NCBI GenBank assembly: GCA_023374025.1
Contig: SIJG01000083.1
Coordinates: forward strand, 399,709-463,708
Length of the DNA stretch: 64,000 nt
Source of the DNA: Heterodera schachtii
Lineage: Eukaryota > Nematoda > Chromadorea > Rhabditida > Heteroderidae
Direction of reading: 5' to 3'
How positions within the stretch are numbered: position 1 is the stretch's first letter; each line of letters starts with the position of its first letter. Below the pieces are notes generated by a model that ran no database searches, was not told where the DNA came from, and was given only the letters and a program-made list of their open reading frames with translations. A program made the position numbers and the translations under genes. This document shows, piece after piece, positions 1-13,500 of the stretch.

Positions 1-1058
1 GAGTCCCACGAATCGGGAAATATGCAGTCGGATGACTGACTACACATTTGCAACTTTGCAGATTCCAATCCAATCGAAACCACGATTTTTGCCGGATTAT
101 TTCCTTTTCGTAAGACATTTATACTTTAGGCATTCAAAGTTTTGTTTTGTTTGCACTTTTGTTAAATTTCAAAGTTCATATCAGTATTAATTGGCATTAT
201 GTTTTTTTTTGAAAAAGTGTTTTTTAAATTTCTATCAAAATTTAAAAATTTTAACTTTCCCTTTTCTCACTCTTTAATTGCCTGCGATTGATTTTCGATT
301 GTCGTTTATGGAAGAGTTCACATTTTTTTCCATCCATTCCTTTACAAAAATTGGAGGGAATTCTCTTCCTATTTATTTATGTCGTGTCGCAAAAGAATTG
401 ATGCATGGAATGGGGGCTGCTGTTGTATGGGCCCATATTTTTTGAGATTGATTGGATGGAATTGGAGAGTAAAAATGAGCACAAGAAAAGGAAGGGAAGG
501 TGAAGGCCTTCCCTCGTGTGATCTTTGATCTTTTCCATCAGCTCACAAATATTTGAGTGGAAAGGAGGGGTGAAGGGGTAACAACGATTCATTTTTGGTG
601 CAATCGCATTGAAAGGAGAGAGAAAGTGGAAAATGAAAATGGCATGATGACCACCCCTTTCCCCGTCCCCATTTTCTCATACATATTTGTGGGTGTGTAT
701 ATTTTGTAAAGGACATTCTTTAATTTGTTATTTGCATGGTTTTATTTATGGAATTTCAATTTTCTGGTTCTTTTTCATTTCATTTCATTTTAAAGAACTT
801 GGTAAATTGCCTATTTGTTGTTCGAAGTTCTTGAAGTTGATGTTTCGCTTTATTCTGACTGACAGTGTCCGAGTAGTCAGCTCAATTTGCGCTAAAAATC
901 GGATTTTTCTGTGAGAATTTAAGCCTCATTTGCACTTTCACAGTTTCCTCTCCACATACATTGCCCATAATTATGCCCTATTTAACCCTCAATTAACAAT
1001 TTTCTTTAGTCCGACCAAATTTTCCACTCATTTTGCGTCCAAAACATTCCATCCAAAA
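1..1058. other. Upstream region of transketolase, no gene seen
   Basis: AT-rich sequence with several pyrimidine-rich stretches and only short open frames that lack any recognisable motif. It would contain the promoter and 5' UTR of the transketolase gene. No TATA box, trans-splice acceptor or RNA gene could be supported. Confidence 0.5.
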
Positions 1059-4000
1059 ATGACCATTTCTGCGCCCGCTGATGTTGACAAGCTGCAGGAT
1101 GCCGCCAACCGAATGCGCATTTCGTCCATTGAGCAGACGTGCGCCGCCAACTCGGGCCACCCGACCAGCAGTTGCAGCGCAGCGGAAATTGTGGCCACTC
1201 TGTTCTTTGCCGAAATGCGTTATGACGTGAAGGACCCGCGCAGCGCGTCCGCCGACCGTTTCATTCTGTCCAAGGTTTGGCAAAAACTCGCGGGAACTCA
1301 CGAAATTCGTTCATGGCCGATCGGGACGGGTCATACGATCATTTTATTTGGATTGCGTGTTCAAATTAGATGGATGCCATCATTAGGGTAGTGATTTTAT
1401 ACCCTAATTCGCTGCATTTTCCATCATTTTTTTGGACTTGCCATAATTATGGACCATCCCACACCAATTGGCCCTTTTTGATTGGCCATACAATTTCAAT
1501 TTCCAGGGTCACGCTTGCCCAATTCTGTACGCCGCTTGGGAAGAGGCGGGCCTGCTCAGCCGTGACCAGGTGCTCTCTCTGCGCAAGATTGACTCCGACA
1601 TTGAGGGACATCCGACCCCGCGGCTCAACTTCATCGACGTGGCCACCGGCTCGCTGGGCCAGGGTCTGTCATGCGCTGCCGGCATGGCGTACACCGGCAA
1701 ATACGTGGACCGTTCGTCCTACCGCGTGTACTGTTTGATGGGCGACGGAGAGAGTGCGGAAGGCTCCGTGTGGGAGGCGGCAGGTGAACTCAAAATCCAC
1801 GGATAGAGGAGACGGAGTCAAAGCCTGGGAACCTACGGGAAAACTTTTTTCATGACCACTACTTTCTGTTGCAACTCCAATTTAAAAAATTTAAACGGAA
1901 TTTCACATGGGCCGAAACCGGAACTGCGTGGTTTTTTAATAATTAAGAGAAATAAAAAAAAATGTGTTTTTTTTTTTTAAATTTTATGTTGGGGCAACGA
2001 ATATTTGTCGCATTTAAGCCTTTGCAAGTTTCTACAAGTTGGACAATCTGGTGGCCATTGTGGACGTTAACCGACTGGGCCAAAGTCAGGAGACGCAACT
2101 GCAGCACGACATTGACGCGTATGTGCAACGGTTCGCCGCGTTCGGTTGGAATGCCATCGGATTGGAGGACGGACACGACATCACGGCACTTTTGAACGCT
2201 TACGCGAATGCCAAGTAAACTCAGGGAGTAGTTTCCTTTTTCCGGATATACTGATTGAATGTGAACCGAAATTCCTCCTTAAACTTTTTTAGTTACCTAG
2301 CCTAATTCGGTAAAAAAATAGTAAGAAAACTCAAGAAAAACAATTTTTCCACCTTTTTCGGGAACTTTAAATTCCATTTGAATTTTTTTGTGTTAAGGAA
2401 AGTGACTGGCAAACCCACGGCAATCATCGCCAAAACGCTCAAGGGCAAGGGCATTGACGGCGTTGCCGACCTGAACAACCAGCACGGGAAGCCGGTGTCG
2501 AAGGACAAGGCAGAGCCCATCCGGGCATTGCTCAAAAGTGACAAGCCGGCAAACTGGACCATTCCGGCACCGATTGGGGACGCACCGGCGGTCGACTTGG
2601 GCATCGGTGCCATCGCAATGAGTGCACCGCCGCAGTACAAAATGGGCGAGAAGGTGGCCACTCGCCAGGCGTACGGCAATGCTTTGCTGAAGCTGGCGGA
2701 GGCCAACAAACGCGTCATTGCCTTGGACGGGTGAGACGCATTATCGGCACACTCCCGAATTTAAACGGATTTAAATTAAAGAAAATCCTTGTTGATGTGA
2801 CAATTCAATTTTTAAATTGTTTTTTCCATTTAGTGACATCTCCAACTCCACCTTCTCGAACTTGGTGCAGAAGAAGCTGCCCGAGCAGTTTGTCCAGTGT
2901 TACATTGCTGAGCAGAACATGGTCGGCGTTGGAGTTGGCATGGCATGCCGTGGCCGTGTGCTTCCGCATGTCAGGTGCGCAGAAAGAAGCCTTATTGTTT
3001 AATTACCAATTTTAGATGAATTTCATTAATTTTTGGCATCATTTAACCGTTACACTCAATTTACAACAAAAAAAAAAGTCATTATTAATTTTGTTTTAGC
3101 ACTTTTGCCGCCTTCTTCACCCGTGCCGGTGACCAAATTCGCATGGGCGCCGTGTCCTTCACAAATGTCAAATTCACCGGCTCTCACTGCGGCGTTTCCA
3201 TCGGCGAGGACGGGTAAACTGCTGCTGGCAGAGCATTTGGAAAAAAAGGAATTGCTTCAACTTCAATTTTGTTTCCAGTCCTAGTCAAATGGCCCTCGAG
3301 GACTTGGCCTTGTTCAGCGCTTTGCCCGCCAGTGTCGTCCTCTACCCATCCGACTGCGGTGTCGGCCGAACGTGCGACTGAGTTGGCCGCCAATTACACG
3401 GGCATCACTTACACGCGCGTCTCTCGACCCGCCACCCCAGTGCTCTACACAACTGACGAGAAGTTCGAGCTGGGAAAGTGCAAGGTGGGCAGCGATGGGA
3501 GGGTAGAAAATTTTCAAAAAATTTTTTGATTTTTAAATAGGGTTTCATAAATAATTTCATAGTCGTCACCAATTTTGTTAAAATTTAATTTTCATGGCGT
3601 GGGTCGGTATCGGTATATGTGAAATTTATGCGGTTAATTCAATAGCATAAATTAATTTTTCGACATTTTTAAAAATTTTAAGGTTATTCGTGAGAGCTCC
3701 GCGGACACCGTTTTGTTGGTTGGCGCCGGCGTGACTTTGTACGAGTGTTTAACTGCGCACGATTTGCTCAGTGCCCAAGGCATTCGTGTGGCGGTCATTG
3801 ACCTTTTCTCAGTGAAAGTGCGCGCGATCAACTAATTGGAATTTTTATATTATTTCCCCTCATTTTAGCCAATTGACTGCCGAAACGTTGGCCCAACAGG
3901 CGAAGCGTGTCGGCGGAAAAGTGCTCACGGTGGAGGACCATTACGAGGCAGGAGGCGTCGGCTCGGCGGTGTGCGTTGCGCTTGCGGACGTTGCGAATGT

Positions 4001-4418
4001 GCGCGTGCGCTCCCTTTGTGTGCGAGGTGGGCCCCCTTTTTTCTCTGTTCATTTTTAAAAAAACCATTGTGGCCGGCCCAAAAAGACTCACTTTTAAATT
4101 TTTTGGGTCAATACGTCAAAAACAGAGAATCGGTTTTTGTGGCATTCCGTGTTCGTTTCTCGTATAAAAAAATTCGTATTTTTACGGTGTTTTGTTTTCG
4201 CATTTCATTTTTTATTTTATTTTTGTTATTTCACACTTATTTTACGATTTGTCACAACATTCATCCCACATTCCCCTGAAATTTTTTTTTTAATTATATA
4301 GAAATTAAACCCGATTTTTCTAACAGAATTGCCACGTTCCGGCCCGCCCGAGGCGCTGATGGAATTGTACGGCATTTCGGCCAATGCCATCGTCAAAGCG
4401 GTGAAGAACTTCCAATAA
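1059..4418 (+). CDS. tkt-1: Transketolase (10 exons; two apparent frameshifts)
   Basis: Thiamine-diphosphate enzyme of the non-oxidative pentose phosphate pathway, moving two-carbon ketol units between sugar phosphates in the cytosol. Exons inferred from GT-AG borders: 1059-1274, 1507-1783, 2019-2214, 2398-2730, 2834-2974, 3100-3213, 3279-3484, 3683-3817, 3869-4026, 4327-4418. Family blocks are clear: [23 protein letters not shown], the cofactor motif MGDGESAEG followed by [16 protein letters not shown], the pyrimidine-domain [13 protein letters not shown] with its catalytic Glu, [19 protein letters not shown], and LTVEDHY in the C-terminal domain. In exon 7 the frame runs VVLYPSD and then must skip one base to reach [12 protein letters not shown] (near 3352). 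In exon 9 it runs KPID and must again skip one base to reach [10 protein letters not shown] (near 3878). Both shifts fall in the hexamer GACTGC. Identity is certain; whether the indels are real is not. Confidence 0.93.
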
Positions 4419-6533
4419 TTATGCCAAAAATCACGCAGAGGGAATTTGGCAGACTGAAGAAAGACACTTATTTAATTATTTTCAATTTTAATTGAAAGAT
4501 ATTTTATAGTTTCTCATTTTGTTATTTTGACCTATTATTATATTTTTAATTATTTGGCCCTGCTCTGTTGACCTTCTTTATTATTATTATTATATTGCCG
4601 CTATTCATTTTTATACAAAATATGAAGTGCACTTTTTGTTGTTGTTTTCATAATAAAAATTAGACAACAGAAGTTTCGTTTAATTGACGTACAAAAGAAA
4701 AACGAGATTTTGAAAAAGCAATAAATTAGGCACAAAATAAAAACAAATGAATTAATTTACATGCATCTCTTTTTTGATTTGTCCATTCCGTTTTCTTCAA
4801 CGCTCCCCCGGCCGATGAAGTCAGTGCGTCGTCGAATAATTAGCGACTTAATGGATCGCTTAAAAGAATTACTCTAAAAATTTTCCTTTCCTTTAAATTT
4901 AACATTACCATTCTTATTTGTTAGCGTTTCTTATTGTTAGTAAAAATAAAATAAGAAAAAGTTAATTAAGTGTAATTTGCATTTTTTTAAACCTACCGTA
5001 CTTTAGTGCTACCGTATAACATCCCCCTTTTTCTGTTGATTCATTGGCAAAATGTTTCTTGCAATTAATCATCATCATCCATCACCTTCCTCAATTGACA
5101 TCACATCTGCTGCTGTGCTCATTTTCTTTTCATTCTGCCCATTGTCGTCGCTCAATCCTTTCCTTCCCCGTCTGTCCGTCCCATTTTTTTGTCCCATCGT
5201 TTTTTGTTGTTTGTCCGATCGGTCGGTCTTTGCCCTCTCAATTTTTGAATTTGACCATTTTCATTGGCTTTTTGTTTATTTCGTTGCCTTTTGTCTCTCT
5301 CCCCTTCCCGCCGATTCTTTGTTTTTCCATTTGCCAATTTGTCTACGGCACCGAATGCGTTCATCATTTTAAAATAAGCGAGCGAACCCAAACTTGAGAA
5401 AATAACGTGATTATCAAATGGTAGAACTGCTCGAGAGTCTCGATCTTAATTCGAGTATTCTCCAGCTTCTCGCAATAAAGAGTCCATTTTTATGTTTTAA
5501 TGAAGCATATTTCTCGAGAGTGAATGAATGGAACGATGTTTCTCCCGCTTTTGCTATGATCACCTTGCCACTTATTTATAGTGGTGGATCGGCGGGGAAT
5601 TGTTATCCATTAATCGGAGTAAATGTGGCGGAAGAAATAACGGGAAGAAGCCACGCGCTTCGCAAGAATCAACTAATTCAACCCTCCGGGGAACGGTGGC
5701 TTTCTTCGATACGGCGATACGGCCGTCAAGCGGGGCAATGGCGCTCTCACTCGGCCATTCCGAAGGGTTCTTTCTGCCCATTGTCTGTCATTCGTTCTTT
5801 CTTTGCATTTTCTCTCCAGTTAACTAATGGAAAACCCATGGATGGTGCGTCTATTCTCGAATTCGACACTCAGAACATCAAAACTCAGATTCGGGAGAGC
5901 CTACGAATCCAAACGCCTTTCCAAGTGCATTTGACCCAAAAATTATAATACAGATACAGTAGCTACAGTATATTAGATTTTTCAATTCGGGATTTATTGT
6001 TGTGTTTACTCTCTGCCTTTTTGGCGTTTTGTTTGTGTCACGCCCCCTTTTTCTCTGATCTCTCACAGGGAAATAAATCAATCAAATGCTGACGTGTTAC
6101 GAAATACAAAAAGAGGAGGATGTGATGTATTTGCACCTGCATCAGCGATCAATGAAGTGCGAATCACACAACTCGACAAGCGTTGTTTAAAGTGAAAAAA
6201 TCATACGAAAATCCAAAAAAAAAAAATTGTTTTTGTGGGAAGAACTCTAAATTTTTTATATTGATTTTATGATACCCTACCTCGAAATTTCCAAATTCAA
6301 CAAAAAATTACAATGATTGATTGATTGAGAACTGTTCTTTAGCAATTAATTCGATAATGGGTGTCCCGGTACTCCCCCTCCCCCGTTGCAAATTAACTAA
6401 GTTGCATTATTAAGTTGGGACGACCTCTTTTCATGAATGCTGAATTGCATGTCCTTCCATAAATAGTCATTAATTAACGCAAAAATTAACGACAGCAGCA
6501 AATCTCTGTTATAATAAGCGTTTTGAGTGCAAA
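4419..6533. other. Intergenic region between transketolase and UBC9
   Basis: About 2.1 kb. The first few hundred bases hold AT-rich 3' UTR-like sequence with AATAAA-type signals (for example near 4651). An open frame of 176 codons at 5418-5948 has no recognisable domain and sits in pyrimidine-rich low-complexity sequence, so it is not called. CTCGAG/TCTCGA-like words recur near 5430-5520. Otherwise nothing is supportable. Confidence 0.45.
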
Positions 6534-7455
6534 ATGGCCGGTATCGCAGCAGGAAGACTGACGGAGGAGCGGAAAGCCTGGCGCAAAGACCACCCATTCG
6601 GTTTCATCGCACGACAGTGCAAAAAGGAGGACGGCACATTGGACCTGTAATTTTTGATTTGAATTAAAGTTCGAACAGGCCCTAAATCTCATATATTGGG
6701 GTGTTGTACAGTATCTGATTCTCTTTTATTCGAAAATTTCAGGTACAATTGGATCTGTGCCATTCCCGGGCCCAAGTCGACCATTTGGGAGGGTGGCCTA
6801 TACAAATTGCGCATGATCTTCAAGGACGACTTCCCATCCACGCCGCCAAAATGCCGTTTTGAGCCGCCTCTCTTCCATCCAAATGTTTATCCGTCCGGGA
6901 CGGTCTGCTTGAGTCTGTTAGACGAGAACAAAGACTGGTGCGCAACACATCGCGGTTTTTAATCCTTGGCTTTTGTTTGCAGAAATCGAAAAGATTTTTT
7001 TGGCCATTAAAATGACCGCTTTTTTTAAAGATTTTTCAACAAATTTGGTTTGTTAATTCCAAAAATCCCCAAAAATCGAGCTTTCCGTTTTATGCCAAAT
7101 TTGATGTGATTATCTCTTTTTATGACACTTCCTTGGCTTATTAAACACAAGATGCGAATTTTGAAAATTCATTTTCCCGGCATTACCCCGTGGGATTTTA
7201 ACTCATTTTGCCATACCCGGTCTTTATAGATTTATTTAATTGGTTCCTCTCAGGAAACCGTCCATCACCGTGAAGCAGTTGCTGCTCGGTATCCAGGAAC
7301 TGCTGGTGTCGCCCAACCCGGAGGACCCGGCACAGGCGGAGGCGTACCAAATTTATGTGCAAAATCGGCCCGAGTATGAGCGTCGAGTGCGCAAACAGGC
7401 CCAACAGTTCTCGGAGGACCAGGTGCTGAAGCAGTTGTTGACGGACGACAGCTGA
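6534..7455 (+). CDS. ubc-9: SUMO-conjugating enzyme E2 UBC9
   Basis: The single E2 of the SUMO pathway, taking SUMO from the SAE1/SAE2 E1 and transferring it to lysines, often within psi-K-x-E sites. Three exons (6534-6646, 6743-6937, 7254-7455) give about 169 residues against roughly 158 in animals; the extra residues are a short C-terminal tail ending LKQLLTDDS. The N terminus [20 protein letters not shown] is typical. The HPN motif lies at about 83-85, and the catalytic cysteine in SGTVCLSLL falls at residue 93, the same number as in human UBC9. The downstream block PAQAEAY is intact. It is the first of four co-oriented genes concerned with SUMO or chromatin; the next starts about 270 bases after its stop codon. 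No frameshift or missing residue is seen. Confidence 0.96.
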
Positions 7456-7709
7456 ACGGACGACGGACAGAACGGAGCGACCATTTTTTTTATCTCATTT
7501 TACACTCACTCGTCCAAGAGAGAGTGTTTTGCTTCCCCCCATTTTTGTTCAATGTTTTGCTATTATGACGAAACCCAAAGAAAAAGTGTGTTTTTGGTGT
7601 ACTTTGTTTCGTAACGATGGTTCGGATGAATTATTTATTTCCTCAGTTTTTCTCCAAGTCCTCACAAAATACATTGCTCAAACTTTCATACACTGTGTCA
7701 AGATTTCTT

Positions 7710-7725
7710 GGTTTTTAGCCCGAAA
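7710..7725 (+). promoter_or_regulatory. Possible spliced-leader trans-splice acceptor before SNF5
   Basis: The pyrimidine-rich GGTTTTTAG ends at 7718, only seven bases before the SNF5 start codon, and no upstream exon is needed for the protein. In nematodes such a U-rich acceptor directly before ATG usually marks spliced-leader addition to a downstream operon gene. The 270-base gap from the UBC9 stop fits this. RNA evidence is required. Confidence 0.4.
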
Positions 7726-10343
7726 ATGTTCAAAACGTACGGGCCAAGGCCCGAGTCGTTCACGCTTGACGACGGTGAACGTTATTATGTCGGTAAGTGT
7801 GTGTTCGAAGCAGTTTTATGCGTTCGGTACTATGTTCGAATTGATTTACGAATGCTAAATTGGTCCGTGTTCAGGTGCGGACGTGGGCCAGTACTTGAAA
7901 TACCATCGCGGCACGCTGTACAAACGCTACCCCCAACTGTGGAAGCGAATGGCATCGGTGGAGGAGAAGAAGAAGATCCAGGAGTTGGGCTGTGCCACCT
8001 CCTACATCAACTCGAACATTATGCTGGTCAAAGCGAATGAGGTGATCATAATGATGCGAATTTGGTTTCATTTTTTGAAATGGGAAATGAAAATTGCATT
8101 TTTATGGGACCTTTTTTAAAAAATGAATGCCTTTTCAGGTGGAGGACATTTTTGACGGGCAAGAGGAGAAATATCGCGCGTCGGTCAGCGGCGGCAGTGC
8201 GTACGGACGCGCGGAGGGTGCGCAAACGCTGCGAAGTCGGGGCAGTGCTCCGTGGCTGAACCAGCAGGTGGCCCAAAAAACAAATGTTTGTCAGGGAGAA
8301 TGCCAACACATTTTTTGGCACTGATTTTGGAAAATTACTCATTCCCAAAAATACCGACTCCTACAATTAAGCGTATTCATATTCGCAAAACCCAGTTTTT
8401 TCATTCTTCATCCCAGGGACGGCCCTAGGATTTTTCCTTAGAGGGGATACCGCCGCCCTATGGGACGACTTTTTTTTTTTGCTTTTCTTACTACTTTTGC
8501 GGCACGTTTTTTTTTTAAAATTTTTGGGTTTTAAAAGGGTCGACGGCGCCGCCGGAGAAAGTTTTAAAAATTTTGGTGGGACTTGTTAACAAATTTTAAC
8601 CTAATAATGACCAATTTTTAGCGATTTTAGCCTATTTTTATGGCTTTTTTGAAAAAAAAATAGCGACACTTTTTTGAGAAATTGGGTGAGGGAGGTCCTG
8701 GAGGGGGTACCAATAAGGAAAATCGGAAATTTTTGGTCAGAAGCCGTTTTGTTGTTCCAAGGTGACCAGCGGTTCGCACCATCTCGAGTCCGTGCCCTGC
8801 TCCACCCCTTCGGCGCACGGGCGAGGCCATTTCAAAAATCGCGACTACGCCTACGTGGCGGATGACCTCGAGTCGTATCGCCGAGTGATGGAAAATGCGC
8901 AGGCCGGCGAATGTTTGGTGCCCATTCGGCTGGACATGGAATTGGACAATAGTGAGTTAGTTGGTCATTTAACGGAAAACAAAAAAAAAGATTTGAGAAT
9001 TTTCCATTTTTGAGAGGGATTCAAAAAGGCAATTAAATTAAAAATTGTTTTCCCGACACAGTTAAACTGCGGGACTGCTTTTGCTACAACAAAAATGACA
9101 AACTGATCACACCCGAAATGGTTGCAGAAGTGTTGTGTGAAGGTAATTCAATTTATAAAAATTATTTGCCTTTTTTAAATGCATTGTTTTCTAGGCATTT
9201 CAAAACTTATTTATTTGATTTGCATAAAATTAAAAAAATTTTGGGAAAAACTTTTTCTTAATTTTCAGAAATGGAAATCTCCAGTTGGTTTCTTCCTAAA
9301 GCTCCGAAACTTTTTGTCTTAATCTTTGCCAACATTGATTTTGTGGCTTTAAAAAGCCACAAATTTGTATATATATTTTCTCTTATTGAATTTTGTCCCT
9401 AAATTTTCGTTATTTTTTGGAAACCCCTTGTTATTTACAAAAAATTAAAATAAATTTAATTCATTTTTCTGTTTTCTTATTTCCATGTAGATTTGGATTT
9501 GCCTCTCAACACTTTTTTGCCCGCCATTGCCCAGAACATCCAGCAACAAATTGAGGCCCATTCAGAACCAATACCGGACGATGTGCAGGCCACCGACCAA
9601 CGCGCATTGCTCAAGCTGAACATCCACGTTGGCAACCAGTCCCTGGTAATTTACACATTAGGTATCAGTCCATTGAAAATGACTTTTCCCCATCCCCACA
9701 GGTGGACCAATTCGAGTGGGACATGAGCAACCCGAACAACAGTCCTGAACAGTTTGCACAGAAACTATGTGCAGAGTTGGGCTTGGGCGGCGAATTTGTC
9801 GGTGCCATTGCCTACTCAATAAGAGGTGAAAATAATTTTTTAGGGCGTTTTCGTGATATCCATTTTTTATGTTCGAGTTCGGCTCCGGAATTCGAAATTG
9901 GCCGAGTATATAATTTAAACACATTTATGGGCACATAAGTACCCAGTAAAATCTCAGATTGTGGGGTTAATGTCGATAAATGGTCCTATAAAAAAACATT
10001 TTAAAATTTAATCGGGGCAATTAAACATACTAAATTCGCTCCCCTTTCACATATGCTTCATACAAACTCACACACAGGTCAACTGTCGTGGAACCAGCGC
10101 ACCTACGCGTTTAGCGAGTCCCCGCTGGACACCGTGGCGTGCCCTTTTCGCAACCCGTCGGACGCCGAACAATGGGGGCCCTTCCTGGAGACGCTAACCA
10201 ACGCGGAGATTGAAAAGAAAATGCGGGACCAAGACAGGAACACACGGCGCATGGTCGCGCAAATTTTGGGGATGTTTTTAAAAATAATTTTGCTGCCTTT
10301 TTAGCGTCGTCTTGTCAACGCAATTCCTTACGTGGGCATTTGA
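7726..10343 (+). CDS. snfc-5: SNF5/SMARCB1/INI1, SWI/SNF core subunit
   Basis: Core subunit of SWI/SNF (BAF) ATP-dependent chromatin remodellers, acting in the nucleus. Nine exons with consistent phases: 7726-7792, 7875-8041, 8139-8267, 8762-8951, 9062-9142, 9491-9645, 9702-9825, 10078-10253, 10305-10343. The start gives [20 protein letters not shown], the N-terminal winged-helix DNA-binding domain of SMARCB1, continuing through [14 protein letters not shown]. The two SNF5 repeats follow: [11 protein letters not shown] to [20 protein letters not shown], then [20 protein letters not shown] to [16 protein letters not shown]. The conserved tail [10 protein letters not shown] leads to a tiny last exon encoding [12 protein letters not shown]. 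Intron 3 (8268-8761) is unusually long with low-complexity and GC-rich repeat remnants. No frameshift seen. Confidence 0.95.
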
Positions 10344-10554
10344 CATGATCTGGCGATTGAAATAATTTTCTTTTTTCCTGTAAACCAATTTTCTACCAAT
10401 TTAAATTCCGTTTTGAACATATTTTGCCCTTTCATGTGCTTATTTTGTCGTTAGGCTGAACAATGTGTTGAATTCACTTTTTATGTTTTCAAATTATTGG
10501 GGACATTTTGGATTTTATCTTTTTAATGTTGTAGTAAATAACGTTACAAACACA

Positions 10555-13500
10555 ATGGAACAGCAACAAACAGCAGGAGCAGGAGGAGGCGCTGCTCAGC
10601 AAAATGGAACGCCGGCGAAGTCCGCCGCGGCGCAGAAACCGAAAATTGGCGACAGCGGCGGAAAAGACAGAAATGTGAAAGTGAGAGAGGAGTTGGACAC
10701 CTCATTAGAGTTATTAAGAGTTTCCGTTTCCTAATTTGGTGGTTCTTGTGACTAAAGAATTTTGCGGGGGCTAATTACCTAATTAACCATTCATTGGCAC
10801 TCGATTAGTGCGTTTCCTTTTCCCCTTTTTCCACACAGAAACGCAGCAGAGCTCGCAAGGAGGAACCGCAGCACATGACAGAGGAGCGAATAGACAAGTT
10901 CATCAGCGTCAGACAGGTGTTGTACAATTTGGCGACGATTGGATGACAACAAAAAACAATTTTCCAGGAAATTGAGGCCAAAGGACATGAAATTGAGGAT
11001 GAGGAGTTTGACCTGAACGATGAGGCCTGCTTCGAGGCGTGCGTCAACCGGCTGAACATGTGGGACCAATGCCTGGACAACGCGGTCCGATTGGAGCAGC
11101 GACTGCTGCCCCACGTTATCTATGACGACGCGGAGCACGAAGCGCATCATAATGACCTGTGAGTGTGGCTTTTTATGGGGGAATTGTGCGTAATTGACGA
11201 ATAAGAGTAATTAACTGTTAAATCTATTAAATTTAATTACTAGCCAACTTTTCAAGGGCTGCCTGCAATCGGATTTTGAATCCGCTCAATCCGCATTATT
11301 GAAAACCAATATTTGTATTACCTAAGGACGTCATTTTGTCATTAAATGCTAAAACGCAATTCCCGACTCAGAATTGACGTCATCCAACACGTTGAGCCCG
11401 TCCGAATCACCAACAGCGGACTGGAGCCATTGAACTGGCAAACTGACCGAATTCATCAACAACCCATTGAACAGCTCGGACAACGAAGCCCCGGTGCTGC
11501 CTCGTGCAATCACTGGCATTAATCACGTGTAAACAACTAATGTTCAGGCTTTATTATTTTTTTAATGAAAATGAAAATTTTAAGAATTTTCCGGAAATAA
11601 AATTTCAGCACGCCCTCCTTCGACCAAATCAAACAAATGATTGAGGCGATCAGAACCCAGGGCGACTGTCCAGCGGTGGACATTTTGGCACCGGCCGACA
11701 ATTTGACTGTTTACGGTTTGTTTTGGACATCATTAACGGGGGCGGGGCGCTAACTTTGACATTTTGCCATTAATTTGCCTCCCTTTAAGACGCCTTTGTG
11801 TGCAAAGTGTTGGCGGATGTGCTCGACATTCTGAAGCGTCAACGTTTCTACACCAATTTGGAACTGATTGAGCGCGACGCGCGTGCCCGGGGGGAGGCGA
11901 AATGGCAAAATGCCGTTGACGCCGCAGGGGCGGTTGATGCAACTGCCGCCGGAAGTTCAGCGACAACTGCTGATGGCAAAGGGACAGCAGCAGCCAAGGG
12001 GGAGGACGACCCGTCGATGTTGGCTGGGCCGTCGTCATTGTCCGTCGAACAACATAACCTTGAAGGCCATGTGACATCCACTCATGAAAAGGCGGGTACA
12101 TCCCCCTCCCAAATCTTTTTCTTTTTTTTTTTTGGAAAAAAATAATAGAAAATGTCAAGAAAAAAAATATTTGAAACAATAACTTTGTTTGTCCTTTGTC
12201 CATTTCTCACTGTGTCTTTGTTTTCAGTTTTTGGAGGCCATTCAAAAGGGCGAAATCCAAGCGGAGGGTGAGGACGCTGTGGCGGACGGCGAAGACTTGG
12301 ACGACGAGGACGAGTCGCATTCCGAGGCGTGCAGCGAAGACTATGTGAGACAAATGGAGTGACAAAAATGGGTTGATGCCATGCCATTGGGGACTTTTTT
12401 GAATTTTTTTTTTTACTGACAGGGCCAAAAATATTTTGGTACCACCAAAAACTAAGGTTTGCTCATGAGCAAAAGGGGCGAAGGGGTTGAAAATTAAATC
12501 TTTAAAATTGACAAATTTGGCCTAAATAATGAAACCTTTTACACCTAAATTAGCTAAAATATTACCATTCTTTGTCAAAACAGATTGATTTGGTGTATTC
12601 GTCCAGCGCTGATGCAGTTACTGCTTGCGATGCTTCGGTTCAGCAACAACAACAGGGACAAGCGGACAAAACGAATAATGCTGACGAAAATGAGGAACGA
12701 ATGGATACAGATGAGCATGGTGTCGATTCAGCAGCACAACAACAGCAACAGAAACAACCGGCACAGCCACAAACGACGGCATTGGACGACTCCAACACTA
12801 ATGAAAACAAAAAAAACGCCAGTTCGTCCGTTTCCAGCGCCACAGCGATGAAAGTACGCCTTCAACAGCACCAGTTAAACAAGCTGTTCTCCAGCGCGGC
12901 ACGTCTCCGCTCATCGCCGCGTAAGTTTTAAAATATTTGTTTTAAATATCCCAAATTTTCAATTTAATTATATCCCCACCAAATTTTGTAGTTTCATTTC
13001 AATTGGGTGGGGGGAGGCTCTGGCATTATTTCTTAAACTTTCTTCCGTTTTTTTTTATTATGTCCGTTTAGCGCTGCCACCGCCATCTCCGTCGTCAGGT
13101 GATCAAATCGGAGATCATCGACCTGACATTGGACGACGACGACGACAGCAGCCATGAGGAGGAGGGTTATGATGACGACGAATTGGAGATCATTGACGAG
13201 GCCAACGAGGACGGCCACGTGAAGGAGGAGGCGAACATTGGCACAGACGACGGGCCTTCCTCCTCCAACGCGTCGCCTTTCCCATCGGCAAACGCCGCCA
13301 TGACGAAGGCGATGACCAACGGAAGCGGGAGACGCAAGCGCAAGTCGGAGGACGAAGAGGAGACCGACGAGACGGGGATGAAACTGGACGGGAAACGAAG
13401 GCGGAAGACGGAGGACGACGAGCAAATATCTGTTGAAACGGTGGAAGACGACGACGACGACAGCGGCGATGATGACGAGCAAAGCAACACCTCCAACGGG

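Noticed and set aside
3340..3890. Programmed +1 frameshifting in transketolase
   Set aside because: Two sites in one enzyme plus one in GAPDH without a shared slow-codon or slippery context make indel error or mutation more likely. Kept only as an observation about the TGC context.
5418..5948. 176-codon open frame
   Set aside because: No recognisable domain, no splice context, and overlapping frames on both strands are equally open; composition matches the surrounding non-coding DNA.
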